A stretch of 64,000 nt of DNA from Heracleum sosnowskyi (taxonomy: Eukaryota > Streptophyta > Magnoliopsida > Apiales > Apiaceae), in contig CM061245.1 of the NCBI GenBank assembly GCA_030848705.1, positions 78,231,564 through 78,295,563 of the forward strand, in the 5' to 3' direction. This document shows positions 40,659 through 52,000 of the stretch, one piece after another. Every line of letters starts with the position of its first letter. Positions within the stretch are counted from its first letter, which is position 1. The notes under the pieces were generated by a model, which worked only from the letters and a program-made list of their open reading frames with translations, had not been told where the DNA came from and did not search any database. Made by a program: the position numbers and the translations under genes.

Positions 40659-42971
40659 CTAGTCAGTATGTTTAGGAACCCACACTTGTTGGATTCCTTG
40701 TTCATGCATTTTATTAAATTTAACAGCAGAAGACTTTTTGACTTTAGCAGTCCTGACAGGATTTACTCCATCAGGATTTGCTTTGTCAGTATCAGTATTA
40801 ACAAAAGCATGCTTCACTATGACATTTTCAGTTCTATCAGACTTTGTACTACTTTCAAACTTAGGCAATGGATCATAAAAGTTATAGTATAAATCATGAT
40901 ACTCTTTACATGTATAAATAGAATGCCATAGACTACCACAATGAAAACAGGAATTCTGTGGTTTGTAAAATACTGATTTATTCCTAACATCAGACTTAGG
41001 AATTTCAGCAATTTTCTTCTTACTCTTTTTACAATCAATAGCAAGATGATTAGAGTTACCACAGTTAAAACAACTCTTTCTAGGTGCATTTGGGATATAC
41101 TTATAACCATTTTCTTTATTGATCCCAATTTTACCATTCATGTTTCTCTTAACAGTAGCTCCCTTTTTCTTATCTGTAACCTCACAGATTTTATCTTTAA
41201 GCTGTTTCTGAGACAATAGACCTACATTCTTAGTGACTTTGTTCATGACAGGTTTAGACTTTATAATTTTAATTCCTTGAGTAGAAGAAGATCCCTTTTC
41301 AAAAGTAGAATTGGAATCCTTACCGAAAACAAAATTAACAGGAGTAATCTTAGATTTGGTTGAGTCTATAACATGTCTATAGGTCTTTGGACTGACTGTC
41401 TCATCAATGACAATTTTCTCTGCTAATTTCTTATCTTCATCTGACTTATATCCTAGACACTCTTTCCAATTCTTAGAGGTATTAATCTCATGAAATTTCC
41501 TACCAGAGTCTGTCCAGGTTCTGATTTTCTCATTAGCATATTCAAGTTCTTTTTCAAGGGAAGTACATTTAGATGTCATCTCTAAGTGCATGTGTTTAGC
41601 ATTATCACATTCTTTTTGTACTCCTTGCATACGAGAAAATTCAGCTTCTAATATCTCATTCCTCTTTCTAAGGTCAGACATCTCAGATAAGATTCTAGTA
41701 TTCTCAGCAGTTTGACTTCTAAAGCTAATATGTAATGACTTTAGAAAACGTCTTAACTCAGAAGCATTATCAGTATCAAAATCAAAGATAGTATTTAGTA
41801 CCTTATCATCAGGAGCAGCAGTTACATCAGCATTGGCCATTAACGCATAGTTGACTACCTCAGTATCAGATTCTGAGGAAGAGTCCATCCAATCCTTGCT
41901 TGATGTGATGAGTGCCTTTGTCTTGTTGCATTCAGAAGCAAAGTGACCCATACCATTACACTTATAGCATCTAACCTTTGACTTGTCAAATTTGCTACCC
42001 TTGCTGTCCTTTTTGATATACTTGTCTTTGTCTGCTTTGAAGGTCTTTTTCTGAAAGTTGCCTTGTCTTCTATTCTTCCTGAACTTCATCCTTCTGAAGT
42101 TTCTGACAATCATAGCAACCATCTCTTCCATGTCTGAGTCAGAAGAATCATCACCAGTATTGGCATCAGGATTGCCATCAGTATCTGATGAAGAGTCGTC
42201 AGGATCTGACTCAGCTACTCTTGATTTACTTCTAGAGACCTCCATAGCTTTTCCTTTTGATTTAGCTTCTACATTCAAAGCAATTGACTTTGCCTTGCTG
42301 CTTTTCTTGTTCTTCCTCTGTTGAACTTCAAGATCATGAGTTCTTAGCATCCCATAGATCTCATCAAGAGACACAATGTTCAGATCATACTGGTGTCTAA
42401 TGATTGAGGTCTGAGTATCCCATTCTTCAGGTAAAGCTCTAAGAAATTTGGTGTTTGAATCTTCAGTTTCATATACTTTGTCAACTAAGGATAAGCTGTT
42501 CAATAGTGTCAGAAATCTATCATATAGATCAGTCAGGCTCTCTTCAGGTCTTGCATCGAATTGTTCATATTCTTGAATCAAAAGAGCCCTTCTGTTTTTC
42601 TTGACAGATGCAGATCCCTGGCACTGAGTTTCCAAAGTATCCCAGATTTCTTTTGAAGACTTGCATGCAATCACTCTGTTTGACATGACAGCATCAAGGC
42701 TATTATGCAAGATATTCTTTATCTTTGGTTCCCTGAGTACATGAGCTTTTTCTTCTGGAGTCCATTCAGCTTTAGCTTTGACCACATAATGTTCTGGTAC
42801 TGTATCTGTTCGTTCTACGAACTTTGTTGGTATATATGGTCCATCACGAATCCTGTCCAAGTAGTCAGGATCCATAGCCTCCAGGTACATCAGCATCTTT
42901 ACCCTCCATGTAGGATATTCTGATATCTTTAAGATGGGAATCTTCATGCTTTCATACTTGGTTGTCGACAT
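40659..42971 (-). CDS. gag: E3 Gag (770 aa), three zinc knuckles
   Basis: Intact structural protein for particle assembly and RNA packaging. The N terminus (STTKYESMKIPILKISEYP, then YLEAMDPDYLDRI) and the UBN2-like region match copia gag. A basic region and an acidic Ser/Asp/Pro linker (SDPDDSSSDTDGNPD, about 245-275) follow. CCHC knuckles lie at about 335-348 (CYKCNGMGHFASEC), 634-647 (CFNCGNSNHLAIDC) and 675-688 (CFHCGSLWHSIYTC), with a coiled-coil segment between the first two. The ATG at 42971 lies about 35 nt after the primer site. It ends in TAG, in phase with pol. Family-A gag (E1) has the same architecture with about 40% residue similarity judged by eye in the N-terminal half. Confidence 0.95.
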   Translation of the reverse strand: MSTTKYESMKIPILKISEYPTWRVKMLMYLEAMDPDYLDRIRDGPYIPTKFVERTDTVPEHYVVKAKAEWTPEEKAHVLREPKIKNILHNSLDAVMSNRVIACKSSKEIWDTLETQCQGSASVKKNRRALLIQEYEQFDARPEESLTDLYDRFLTLLNSLSLVDKVYETEDSNTKFLRALPEEWDTQTSIIRHQYDLNIVSLDEIYGMLRTHDLEVQQRKNKKSSKAKSIALNVEAKSKGKAMEVSRSKSRVAESDPDDSSSDTDGNPDANTGDDSSDSDMEEMVAMIVRNFRRMKFRKNRRQGNFQKKTFKADKDKYIKKDSKGSKFDKSKVRCYKCNGMGHFASECNKTKALITSSKDWMDSSSESDTEVVNYALMANADVTAAPDDKVLNTIFDFDTDNASELRRFLKSLHISFRSQTAENTRILSEMSDLRKRNEILEAEFSRMQGVQKECDNAKHMHLEMTSKCTSLEKELEYANEKIRTWTDSGRKFHEINTSKNWKECLGYKSDEDKKLAEKIVIDETVSPKTYRHVIDSTKSKITPVNFVFGKDSNSTFEKGSSSTQGIKIIKSKPVMNKVTKNVGLLSQKQLKDKICEVTDKKKGATVKRNMNGKIGINKENGYKYIPNAPRKSCFNCGNSNHLAIDCKKSKKKIAEIPKSDVRNKSVFYKPQNSCFHCGSLWHSIYTCKEYHDLYYNFYDPLPKFESSTKSDRTENVIVKHAFVNTDTDKANPDGVNPVRTAKVKKSSAVKFNKMHEQGIQQVWVPKHTD

Positions 42972-43006
42972 CTTTAGATCGTATCTGATTCAGAATTAAA
43001 TCAGTT

Positions 43007-43019
43007 TGCTCTGATACCA
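43007..43019 (-). other. E3 primer-binding site
   Basis: On the element strand the site reads TGGTATCAGAGCA, matching the initiator Met-tRNA 3' end at 12 positions, two bases from the 5' LTR. Confidence 0.9.
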
Positions 43020-43021
43020 AT

Positions 43022-43630
43022 TGTTGCCCAGTAATAATCTATTATAGAAGGGGGGTTGAATACAATAGAGTAAGATAATCGACTTCTTAATGTATATATC
43101 ACAAATATGTAAAGAAAGATAATAGCTTTATTAAATCTGATATAAAACTGTTACAAACTCTCTCAAGAAATTCTGATGTTCTTGAGATCTGCTAGTTTAC
43201 AAAAACTCTCTCAAGAAATTCTATGTTCTCGAGAGCTTCTATTCGATTATGTTCTCTCTCGAATGAATACATAAATCGAAACCAAGACTGTGTTTATATA
43301 GTGCACACAGCTTCTCTATCAATAACAAGATAAGTCCTAATCAATAACAAAGATAGAAACCTATCCTTAATCGATAGCTACATTCTACAAACCAGGAACA
43401 AATAGAATAAACTTCCATGTTTATCTAGACTCCAAATATAACTCGAAGTAGGAATCCTGATCAGCTTCAAGTTCTGATGATCAATCCTGATCATAGTCTG
43501 AGTAGGAATCCTGATGATCAATAAGATACTGACGCTTGATCAAATACTGATGACCATGCAATACTGATGACGTCAGCAATCCTGATCAGTTGAGTCTAGC
43601 TTCTGACGATCATTGAATTCTGATCTAACA
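43022..43630 (-). repeat. E3 5' LTR (609 bp)
   Basis: Partner of 31586-32194 with about five substitutions. The TATA box is at 43293-43300 and the stem-loop at 43160-43188, where one substitution (43188) removes the terminal pair. The duplication AATGC follows at 43631-43635. Confidence 0.95.
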
Positions 43631-45556
43631 AATGCCTACTTTTCCATTCCTATTTTTCTTAAACATTTTCTGTTTGTTGACAGACTTTATTTCTTTGAGC
43701 TTATGTTTGAATTGTTTTTCTGTCATAGAACCAACATTAACCTGTTTATCACAGATTTTTACTGGTTCTTTAACAGCTTCTAACACAATATGATTTTCTG
43801 TTCTTGAACCAACATTAACCTGATTTTCACAAGTTTCAACTGGTTCCATAACAGCTTCTTTTACAACTACAGATTTTAGCTTACTGGTTTCAGAAACAAA
43901 TTTCACAGGTTTAAGTTGTGGTTTCACTTTAACTTTATCTTTAAACCTAAGTTCATCTTCCTCACAGTAACCTAATCCTACAGTATCTGTCTGAAAAACT
44001 TGATGTGTGTCTTTTCCAGAGTTGGTCCAGGTTTTAATCACTTTCCTCTCTTTTTCCAACTCAGATTCTATTTGCCTATATCTTTTAAGCAATTCCTGTT
44101 CAACATAAACAACATCATCTCTCTCCTTTTGAACTTGTTGCATGTTAACAAGTCTCTCTTCAAGAAATTTATTCCTCTCTTTAAGACCTAGATTCTCAGA
44201 TTTGATTCTTTCATTCTCTAAAGTCTGATCCCTATAACTAACATGTATGCTTTTAAGATAAATTCTTAGTTCAGATATATTATCAGTATCATAAGCATAA
44301 GTTGTTAGGGGTACCTTGTTTTCAGATGACTCAGCTTCATCTTTAACAGTTGCCATGAGAGCATAATTGACTCCCTCATCTGAGTCTGAAGTGTCTGCCC
44401 AGTCCTTGCCTTTAGTGATGAGTGCTTTCTCAGATTTTCCTTTCTTGCACTCTGGAGCATAATGACCCATCTCTTTACACTTGTAGCACTGGATCTCAGA
44501 CTTGTCTTTCTTTCCAGACTTGGTATCTCTTCCATCAGACTTTCTAAAATTTCTCTTATCAGAGTTTGAATCTCTCCTAGAGAATCTCTTTCCTTTCTTG
44601 AAGTTCTTGAATCCCATCTTCTTGAAGGTCTTCACCATCAAAGCAGCCATTTTCATCATCTCTTCTTCATCATCCTCAGAATCAGAAGCTTCATCATCAG
44701 TGTTTGAGCCATCATCAGAGTTTGATGACTCACTGTCAGATTTAATGACTAAAACCTTTCCCTTGGCTTTCTTTCTTGATGATTCCTTCTTGACAGGCTT
44801 CTCTTCAACTTTAAGAGCAACAGATTTTGTCTTCTTTCCAGATCTTTTGTTTCTTTGTTCTAATTCAAGTTCATGAGTTTTAAGCAACCCATAGATTTCA
44901 TCAAGATCTGTTTCTGCAAGATCATAATTGTCTCGTATTGTTGTCGCCTTCAAATCCCATCTTTCAGGTAGGGATAGAAGAAACTTGAGATTTGATTCTT
45001 CAAGTTCATATTCTTTATCAACCAGAGACAGATCATTCAACAGTTTACAAAATCTGTCATATGTCTCAGTCAAAGATTCACCAGGTCTTGAATCAAAGTG
45101 TTCATACTCCTGTATGAGAATAGTCTTCCTGTTCTTCTTTATTGCACTTGTTCCTTGACACCTGACTTCTAAAGCATCCCAAATTTCTTTGGCAGTCTTA
45201 CAGCCAATGACTCTGTTAGACATGACATTATCTAAGGCACTGTGGAGAAGATGTCTAACTTTTGCATCCTTTGCAATTGATGAGATGTCCTCAGGAGTCA
45301 TATCTTTCTTTTCCTTTGGAACAGTCTTTTGTTCTTGACCATCAACAACAGGAGACAGTTTGGTTGGCATATGAGGACCATCATTGATTCTATCAAGGTA
45401 TTCTGGATCTGTGGCTTCTAGAAACATGGTCATCTTTACCTTCCATATTGGAGATTCTACAGGTCTGAGAATTGGAACCCTGATTGTCTCATATCGACTT
45501 ACAGAAGTTGATTGAACCTTTTGAGCATTAGAACCTGCCTGGATGCTTTCAGCCAT
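43631..45556 (-). pseudogene. gag: E2 gag, N-terminal part (interrupted by E3)
   Basis: The ATG at 45556 begins a family-A gag with SRYETIRVPILRP, SALDNVMSNRVIGCKTAKEIWDAL, a lysine-rich region, an acidic Ser/Asp linker, the first CCHC knuckle (CYKCKEMGHYAPEC, about 355) and a coiled coil. It is open up to the E3 insertion at 43630; a stop arises only inside the E3 LTR. The remaining zinc knuckles lie at 31170-31585. It is very close to gag of E1, consistent with the same family. Confidence 0.93.
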
Positions 45557-45603
45557 GATTATACTTGTGTTTAGATTGAAAACTGTATATATTTAACAGC
45601 CTT

Positions 45604-45616
45604 GGCTCTGATACCA
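45604..45616 (-). other. E2 primer-binding site
   Basis: Reads TGGTATCAGAGCC on the element strand, two bases from the LTR, and is identical to that of E1. Confidence 0.92.
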
Positions 45617-45618
45617 AT

Positions 45619-46110
45619 TGTTAGGCCGAATACACAATATATAATCAATATAAGTATGATAATAACAATTGAGAACACTGTTTATGAATCAACAACTGAA
45701 TTATATAAATAACTCTTCTCTCAGTGATGTTAAAGAATCACAGAGAGCTGCTAGGTTACAAGAATAATGTATTCAGTATTCGCATCCCTTTTAGGGTTAA
45801 CCTATCTGTGTTGATATAATACACAGTTACATAATCAATCTCTAATTGATATCCTATAAATCAGCTATACAATTTATATCAATCTAGGATTGCTTCTGTC
45901 TTCTGTTCCATTTATTTAGCCATCTCAATATATTCTGCTTCTTTCCATCTTCAGAATATATTGCTTCTAGAATCTTCAATTAAGCACCGACAGCTAAACC
46001 AAACATTCACCCCGTCAAACTTTAATAAACTCTGACTGGCTCCCGGTAAACTCTGATGAGTACCTGTTGCTTAAACACTGATAAACAATCATCAGCAGTT
46101 ATATCTAACA
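45619..46110 (-). repeat. E2 5' LTR (492 bp)
   Basis: Partner of 9246-9737 with about four substitutions. One falls in the TATA box (45813), turning TATATAAA into TATATCAA on the element strand. Stem-loop at 45718-45747. The duplication TAGGT follows at 46111-46115. Confidence 0.95.
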
Positions 46111-46745
46111 TAGGTTCTTAGCATTCCATAAACCTCATCAAGAGACACAGTGTTTATATCATACTGGTGCCTAATGATTGAGGTTTGAGTATCCCATTCT
46201 TCAGGTAAAGCTCTCAGAAACTTGGTGTTTGAGTCCTCAGTTACATACTCTTTTCCAACTAGAGATAGATTATTCAGCAGTGTCAGGAATCTATCATACA
46301 TGTCAGTAAGGCTCTCATCAGGTCTTGCATCGAATTGTTCATACTCTTGAATCAGTAGAGCCTTTTTGTTCTTTTTGACAGATGCAGATCGTTGGCATTG
46401 AGTTTCCAAGGTGTCCCAAATTTCCTTTACAGACTTGCATGCAATCACCCTGTTTAACATGATAGCATCAAGAACATTATGCAAAATATTCTTTATCTTT
46501 GCATCTCTGAGAACGCGAGCCTTTTCTTCTGGTGTCCACTCACTTTTCACCTTGATCACATAGTGTTCAGGAACAGTGTCTATTTGACCAACAATTCTCT
46601 TAGGGATATATGGTCCATCATTGATCCTGTCCAGATAATCAGGATCTGTGGCTTCCAGGTACAGCAACATCTTTACCCTCCATATAGGGTATTCAGTTTT
46701 CTTCAGGATGGGAATCTCCATGCTTTCATATTTGGTTGTCGACAT
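46111..46745 (-). pseudogene. gag: E4 gag, N-terminal part
   Basis: Begins with ATG at 46745 (STTKYESMEIPILKKTEYP, YLEATDPDYLDRI) and stays open to the E2 insertion at 46110. It corresponds to about residues 1-212 of the E3 Gag. The continuation at 9245-7579 contains frameshifts. A conserved stretch SLDEVYGMLRT ends at the break. Confidence 0.92.
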
Positions 46746-46779
46746 TTTAGATCGTTTCTGATTTAAATTAAATCAGTTT

Positions 46780-46791
46780 GATCTGATACTA
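46780..46791 (-). other. E4 primer-binding site, decayed
   Basis: The element strand reads TAGTATCAGATC, two changes from TGGTATCAGAGC, in line with an old copy. Confidence 0.75.
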
Positions 46792-46793
46792 AT

Positions 46794-47313
46794 TGTTGCC
46801 CAGTAATTAACAATTGTAGAAGGGGGGTTGAATACAATTGTATAAGACTCTCGACTTAATATACACAAATATGAAATAATAACAGCTTTATTAATTCTGG
46901 TATAAAACTATTACAAAACTCTCTCAAGAAATTCTGATATTCTTGAAAGCTGCTAGGTTACAATGATACTCATGTAAGCGATTGCAATATGCAAAACCTA
47001 AAATGTGTTTATATAGCACACAGATACTCTATCAATTACAAGATATGTTTAAATAAATTACAAACTATTTTGATACATATCTAAACCGACAACTGCATTC
47101 CTATAAACTAGGAACCGACAAACCAACCTTCCTTATTTTCTGGACTCGATAGTTATCTTGAAGTAATACTGATCAGCTTCCAGTCCTGACGATAATCCCG
47201 ATCTCAGTCCTGATAGCAATCTTGATACTGATGATGTGAAATCCTGATGACATCAGTATCACAATCCTGACCAGTAGTCCAGCTACTGATGATCATTGAA
47301 TCTTGATCTAACA
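46794..47313 (-). repeat. E4 5' LTR (520 bp)
   Basis: Starts TGTTGCCCAGTAAT and ends GATCTAACA. It carries TATATAAA on the element strand (47008-47015) and a stem-loop at 46921-46949, where one pair is a G-U wobble on the element strand. U3 has TCCTGATG words. Relatives are the LTRs of E3 and E5; its own partner lies outside the window. Confidence 0.92.
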
Positions 47314-48307
47314 ATATCATTACTGAAGATATTACTTATGCCACTAATTATTTGAAAAATGAGTTTGAGATGAAAGATCTTGCAAAGACAAGATTTTGTG
47401 TAGGTAACAAGTGAAGCACTTATATATCTCGCAAACAACATACGACTTGCTATTGCATTTTGCTTGGAACCTATGGCGAGATTCAGACAACTTAAAAATA
47501 CATGGATAGAATCAGGTGTAGATTAAGATCCTCACTTTGGAAGATCACAAACAGAATTACTAGTAATCCATGAAACAAGTAGAGAATGTGTCTAGCTGCG
47601 GTTTATCATTCAAACATATTCGGCAATCATGTGGATTATCAAGTATCACAAACACTACTACAGTAATGTTTGAAGATAATTAAACCTGTATTAAATAATT
47701 AAAGGAAGGGTATATCAAAGGAGATCGAACAAAACACATTTTACCAAAATTCTTCTACACTCACGAATTACAAGAGAATGGTGATATTGAGAATCAACAA
47801 GTACGCTCATGTGATAATCTGGCAGATATTCTTACAAAGACGTTGCCCACATCAACATTTGAAAAGCTGTGAAATAATATGGGCATACGAAGATTGAAAA
47901 ACCTACTCTATCAAGATGTCAATATGTGAGATGCTTTATTCAAGGGGAGACTGTACTCTTTTTCCTTCGTCAAGGTTTTTATCCCACCGGGTTTTTCCTT
48001 GCAAGGTTTTAACGAGGCAATCAATCCCTGTAATAATCCACATTAACAATAAGGGGGAGTGTTATAATTATGATTTTCAATGTGGTGATAAGGTGATGAT
48101 AAGGCAATGACGTCTTAAGTCGGTCTAATAACCTTTTGTTTATTAATTTATTAATAAGTCGGTTGGTGTTTGGGGCTCTATAAATAGAGTCTTGAAGGCA
48201 TATAATGCAGGGGCACCTCATACATAAAGAATACACGCTCCTCTTGTTCTAAACTTAGTTGCCCCTTTCTTATTTTATTAGATTATTATAACTAAGGTTT
48301 TGTAACA
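47314..48307 (+). mobile_element. Relic of a non-Sirevirus copia element, 3' end
   Basis: A decayed plus-strand fragment: RT-end motif NEFEMKDLAKTRFCVGN near 47360, and RNase H-end motif CDNLADILTKTLPTSTFEKL near 47812-47870, with stops and frameshifts between. A typical copia 3' region follows with AAGGTTTTTATCCCACCGGG, then a polypurine tract AAGGGGGAG (48051-48059) and a short LTR, 48060-48307 (TGTTATAATT...TTGTAACA), with TATAAATAG near 48179-48187. The upstream part is lost to or displaced by E4. Bases 48308-48364 are unassigned flanking DNA. E4 and E5 both inserted in or beside this relic. Confidence 0.75.
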
Positions 48308-48364
48308 AAAATAATAAGCTTTTAACGTGCCAAATAGTACTTGGCTAGCCTACCTAAATAGTTA

Positions 48365-48915
48365 TGTTGCCCAGTAATAAACAATTGTAGAAGGGGGGTT
48401 GAATACAATTGTATAAGATTCTCGACTTAATAAATTATGTATCACAAATATGAAAGAATAATAACAGCTTTATTAAATCTGATATAAAACTGTTACAAAC
48501 TCTCTCAAGAAATTCTGATGTTCTTGAGAGCTTCTAGGTTACAAAGATACTCGTGTGTGTGATTGGGTATTAAACCAAAATCTAAACTGTGTTTATATAC
48601 TACACAGCTTCTCTATCAATTACAAGATAAGTCCTAATCAATTACAAAGATTGAAACCTATCCTAAATTGATAGCTTCATTCCTACAGACCAGGAACCGA
48701 CAAAATAATCTTCCTTATTTAACTAGACTCCAAATATAACTCGAAGTAGAATTACTGATCAGCTTCCAGTCCTGATGATCAATCTTGATCCCAGTCCTGA
48801 TATTCATCCTGATCCTGACGATCATACAATCCTGATGACTATGCATTACTGATGACGTCAGCAATCCTGATCAGTTGAGTCTAGATCCTGACGATCATTG
48901 AATCCTGATCGAACA
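48365..48915 (-). repeat. E5 3' LTR (551 bp)
   Basis: Bounded by TGTTGCCC and GAACA. TATATAAA on the element strand at 48592-48599, stem-loop at 48502-48530 (perfect 10 bp), and CCTGATG words at 48750-48905. The polypurine tract adjoins at 48916-48927. Confidence 0.94.
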
Positions 48916-49024
48916 ATCTCCCCCAATCTCATACTTTGTGAAATAAAGTATAGATTCCTAGATTCAATGATGTCAAAAATATGTTAACAAAATGTACAAA
49001 TATTTACAGCAGCAACTTATCTGT

Positions 49025-52000
49025 TTAAATTCTTTGATAGAACATATTCATCTTCAAGAAGTTGGATAACAAATTTTCTTCTTTTTCTTCAAGAATTTAA
49101 ATTAGTCTTTCCTTAAGATTTCTGAGTTCTTCATCTTCCTCATTAATCTGATAGATAGCTTCTCTGAGATTTTGTATGGAGCTTCTCTGTAGAGTGTGCT
49201 CTTCAAGCAAAAGATAAGCAATTTCCTTCTCATCAGGATTGAGAGTAAGTTGGGTCATGCCAAAAGTCACTTCCTTAACAGCAGTGCCCCTTTGCATTTC
49301 CACATCTTGACCTCTTTGAATTAAGTACATGGAAGTATAATTACCATTGAAATTTCTGTTTCCATCCAGTCTTCTTCTTATTGTTGACAAGATCATGTCA
49401 CTCTACACTTTGCACACTTTATTCTTCCATCTTAACAGATAATGAACATATTTCAGTTCCTGTGTAGTTTTCATCAGCAGATCTTGAATGGACAGAATCT
49501 TCACACTACCATCTTTCATGAAGTACAAAAGCTTTTCTTTCTTTTCAATACCATCATGACAATCTATAACTATATCAACAGCTAATAAATTGTTCAGGTT
49601 TTCAGAAGTTAAAGTACCTCCAATTTCAGTCAAGGAGTAAGGATCAACATAAGACATATTCAGATATTCAGCATCCCTGTGTCCAATACCTCCTCTTGAA
49701 TTACTTGTCAATTGCTTCAGATTTGAAAACATTCGTTGCCAGAGTGCTTTTGATCTAACTATATCAGATAAATCAACAACACTTGAAGCACTTGTTATAA
49801 TTCCTCCATTCTGAAAATTGATAGGTGTGTTACATCTCAGTGTACTTATGTGTTTCCACTTCTTATCTTTCTCTTTTTCAAAAGCATAGCTTCTTTCTAG
49901 TAAAGATTCTCGTCTGCTTGGATTTCTCCATAATCTTCTGTTTGAGAGTTTAAGCCTTTGTACATAGAGACTGAAATCTCTATTTGTTCTTATTGTGAGT
50001 TCTCTTCTTCTGGCTTCTTCTTCTTCATCCACTTCCTTGTTGTGAGAATCAACCACAGTAGATAAGATTAACAAATCAATCTCTTGCAGAATTTCAGATT
50101 CATCAGGATCTTGAACATTGTCAGGAACAATATCAGGATTAGAATCTTCAATTTGATTTGTATTGCAGAGAATTAATTGTCTTGGTCTTCTTCTCAATTC
50201 AGGTTCTTCTTCAATAAACTCCTTGTCTTCCTTCTCAATGATATCCTTGATAACATGATCTATTAGATTTTGTGAAGCTTCAGGAATTTCTTCAATTAAT
50301 AAACCTCTAGACCTTGTTTGTCTAGACACTGTTTGAGTTAAAGAACCTCTTCTACCTCTTCTAGCACCTCTCCTACCTCTGCCTCCTCTTCCTCTAGCAG
50401 GAGCAGGGTTATTAAAGCTTTCCATCATTTCTCTCTGTTGACTTAAGAATTCTTCATGTGAGAGATCAGGATATTCTTCACTTGCTGTAGAGAGCTTTCC
50501 TTACAAATAATTATTGAACTCTTTTATCAGTGTGATAGAGAGTAACAATTCTGCCATCTTTTGTAGTGAACTTCTGGAATAGATTTGATGCATCTTCAGG
50601 ATTATCCATAAGCACATCTTCATCACCTTCAGGAATTGTAGCAAGAGTCTGTTCATGACCAGACATCAGGATTTGATCACCTGTCAGGATTTGTTCTTCC
50701 GTCAGGATCTGAGATTGCACCAATGTCCTTACTGTCCTTACTCCAGAATCAGAAACATGAGTTGACTGCGTTGTTTGACTTTGAGAAGTTTGAATTGTAG
50801 ACTTCATAACAACAACATCAGAGGTTTCTCCTTGTAGAATTTTGTCACCACCATCATTTCCAGTATCATCATCATTATTCCTCAATACTAGATCAGGTGA
50901 ACATTTTGTCTGACTTACCTTCTCCCCCTTTTTGACATCAGTATTTGACAATATATTCAATATTAAGGCTAGAGAGGTTTGAATGTCAGTTACCTTTGTA
51001 TCAAGAGAATCAATCCTGTTGTTGATTGAAGACTGTTCAGTAATGATTGACTTAACCTGGGATTCCACTACCCTGAGTTGAAAAGCAGTAGGCTCCTTTG
51101 TAAAGCTCTGAGAAATATCAGTCCTCACTTTGTCAGTAGAATCTTTGACAGAATCTATTTCATGTTTCAGGCTTTTGGATAACAGAGTAGTAGCCTTCAA
51201 ATGATTCTTCAAATCTTCATTCTGAATCAACCTAGCAGCATTATAAGCATGATCCAATGCATAGGGATAGCTTACAGAATCATGGGACTTGTACCATTCA
51301 GTTTCCCATTGTTGCATTTTCAGTTGCTCAGCTGGATCAATCTCAGAAGGAACAGAAAAGTCTTGTCTTAAGTCCTTTCCAGTAGTAGCCTTGCCAGCCA
51401 TGGATGTGCTTGATGAACCAAAGTTAGTTCCAAGACTCGATTTTAAAACTCTGGCAAGCTGATCCTTCTCTTTCAGTTTATCCTGTGAATCTGTGATAGG
51501 ATGGTTCATTGGTCGTGATCTCAGTGGCTGTATAAGAATTGGCTGAGCATCAGGAGCACCACTATCATCAGGAGCAACACTGTCAGGATTTGATAAGCTT
51601 GCATCAGTATTTGCTACCAATGGTTCTTGTGGAGCCTGAGGTTCAGAAGCTGCTTTAACACTTTGAGTTAAAGGTTCTTGTGTACTTCCCTCAGTGACAG
51701 TGTCCTCGACCAATCTTTCACCAGAAGCTGTAGCTTTGCCTGCATCTTCACTTTGAGAAGATGGTTCTTGTGTGGCTGGAATGTTGATGTCTTCATTCTC
51801 CCTTTGAGAAAATGGTTCTTGTGTAACCATTCCAATAGCTATGCCTGCACTCACACTTTGAGTGAGTGGTTCTTGTGTGGCAGGATCTTCAGGAGCTGCT
51901 GAATGACTTTGAGATCCAGGTTCTTGTGGGCTTGATCCTTTCAGATTCTTTTGTCTCTGAAAGACTAACTCCTCTGTTTTCCTCTTTTTCTGCAATGGAG

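Larger units (their letters stand above)
31586..43630 (-). mobile_element. E3: family-B Sirevirus with intact gag and pol
   Basis: A 12,045-bp element inserted in gag of E2. LTRs of 609 bp lie at 31586-32194 and 43022-43630, with the duplication AATGC at 31581-31585 and 43631-43635. Five LTR differences were counted by eye. The order on the minus strand is LTR, primer site, gag, pol, spacer with an oppositely oriented ORF, damaged third ORF, polypurine tract, LTR. Gag and pol are fully open. The third ORF lacks its N terminus and has two stops, so E3 could mobilise only if that protein is dispensable or supplied in trans. Confidence 0.96.
9246..46110 (-). mobile_element. E2: family-A Sirevirus, split by E1 and E3
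   Basis: This is a full-length element with two 492-bp LTRs (9246-9737 and 45619-46110) and the 5-bp duplication TAGGT at 9241-9245 and 46111-46115. Without its two passengers it is about 11.9 kb. The order on the minus strand is LTR, primer site, gag, pol, spacer, third ORF, polypurine tract, LTR. E3 sits in gag and E1, in opposite orientation, sits in pol. The two LTRs differ at about 4 positions by eye. In-frame stops in pol (29522) and in the third ORF (11218) show it was inactive or became so. It lacks the antisense ORF seen in its close relative E1. Confidence 0.95.
1..47313 (-). mobile_element. E4: decayed family-B Sirevirus (Ty1/copia), truncated by left window edge
   Basis: This is the oldest Sirevirus of the left block. 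Its 5' LTR is at 46794-47313, its gag is split at 46111-46745 and 7579-9245, and its pol is split at 4987-7563 and 1-161. The rest, including the third ORF and 3' LTR, lies left of base 1. Two later insertions interrupt it: E2 (9246-46110) in gag and a solo LTR (162-4986) in pol. The right target duplication copy would be ATATC at 47314-47318; its partner is outside the window. Gag and pol carry several stops and frameshifts compared with E3, so the element is non-autonomous. It inserted into an older copia relic, visible from 47314 onward. Confidence 0.9.

Noticed and set aside
31586..47313. Pairing the E3 LTR at 31586 with the similar LTR at 46794 as one element
   Set aside because: Lengths (609 and 520 bp) and sequences differ, while 31586 and 43022 are equal in length and share the AATGC duplication.
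48308..48364. Host gene or regulatory sequence between the copia relic and E5
   Set aside because: Only 57 bases, no recognisable signal; could equally be part of the relic LTR.
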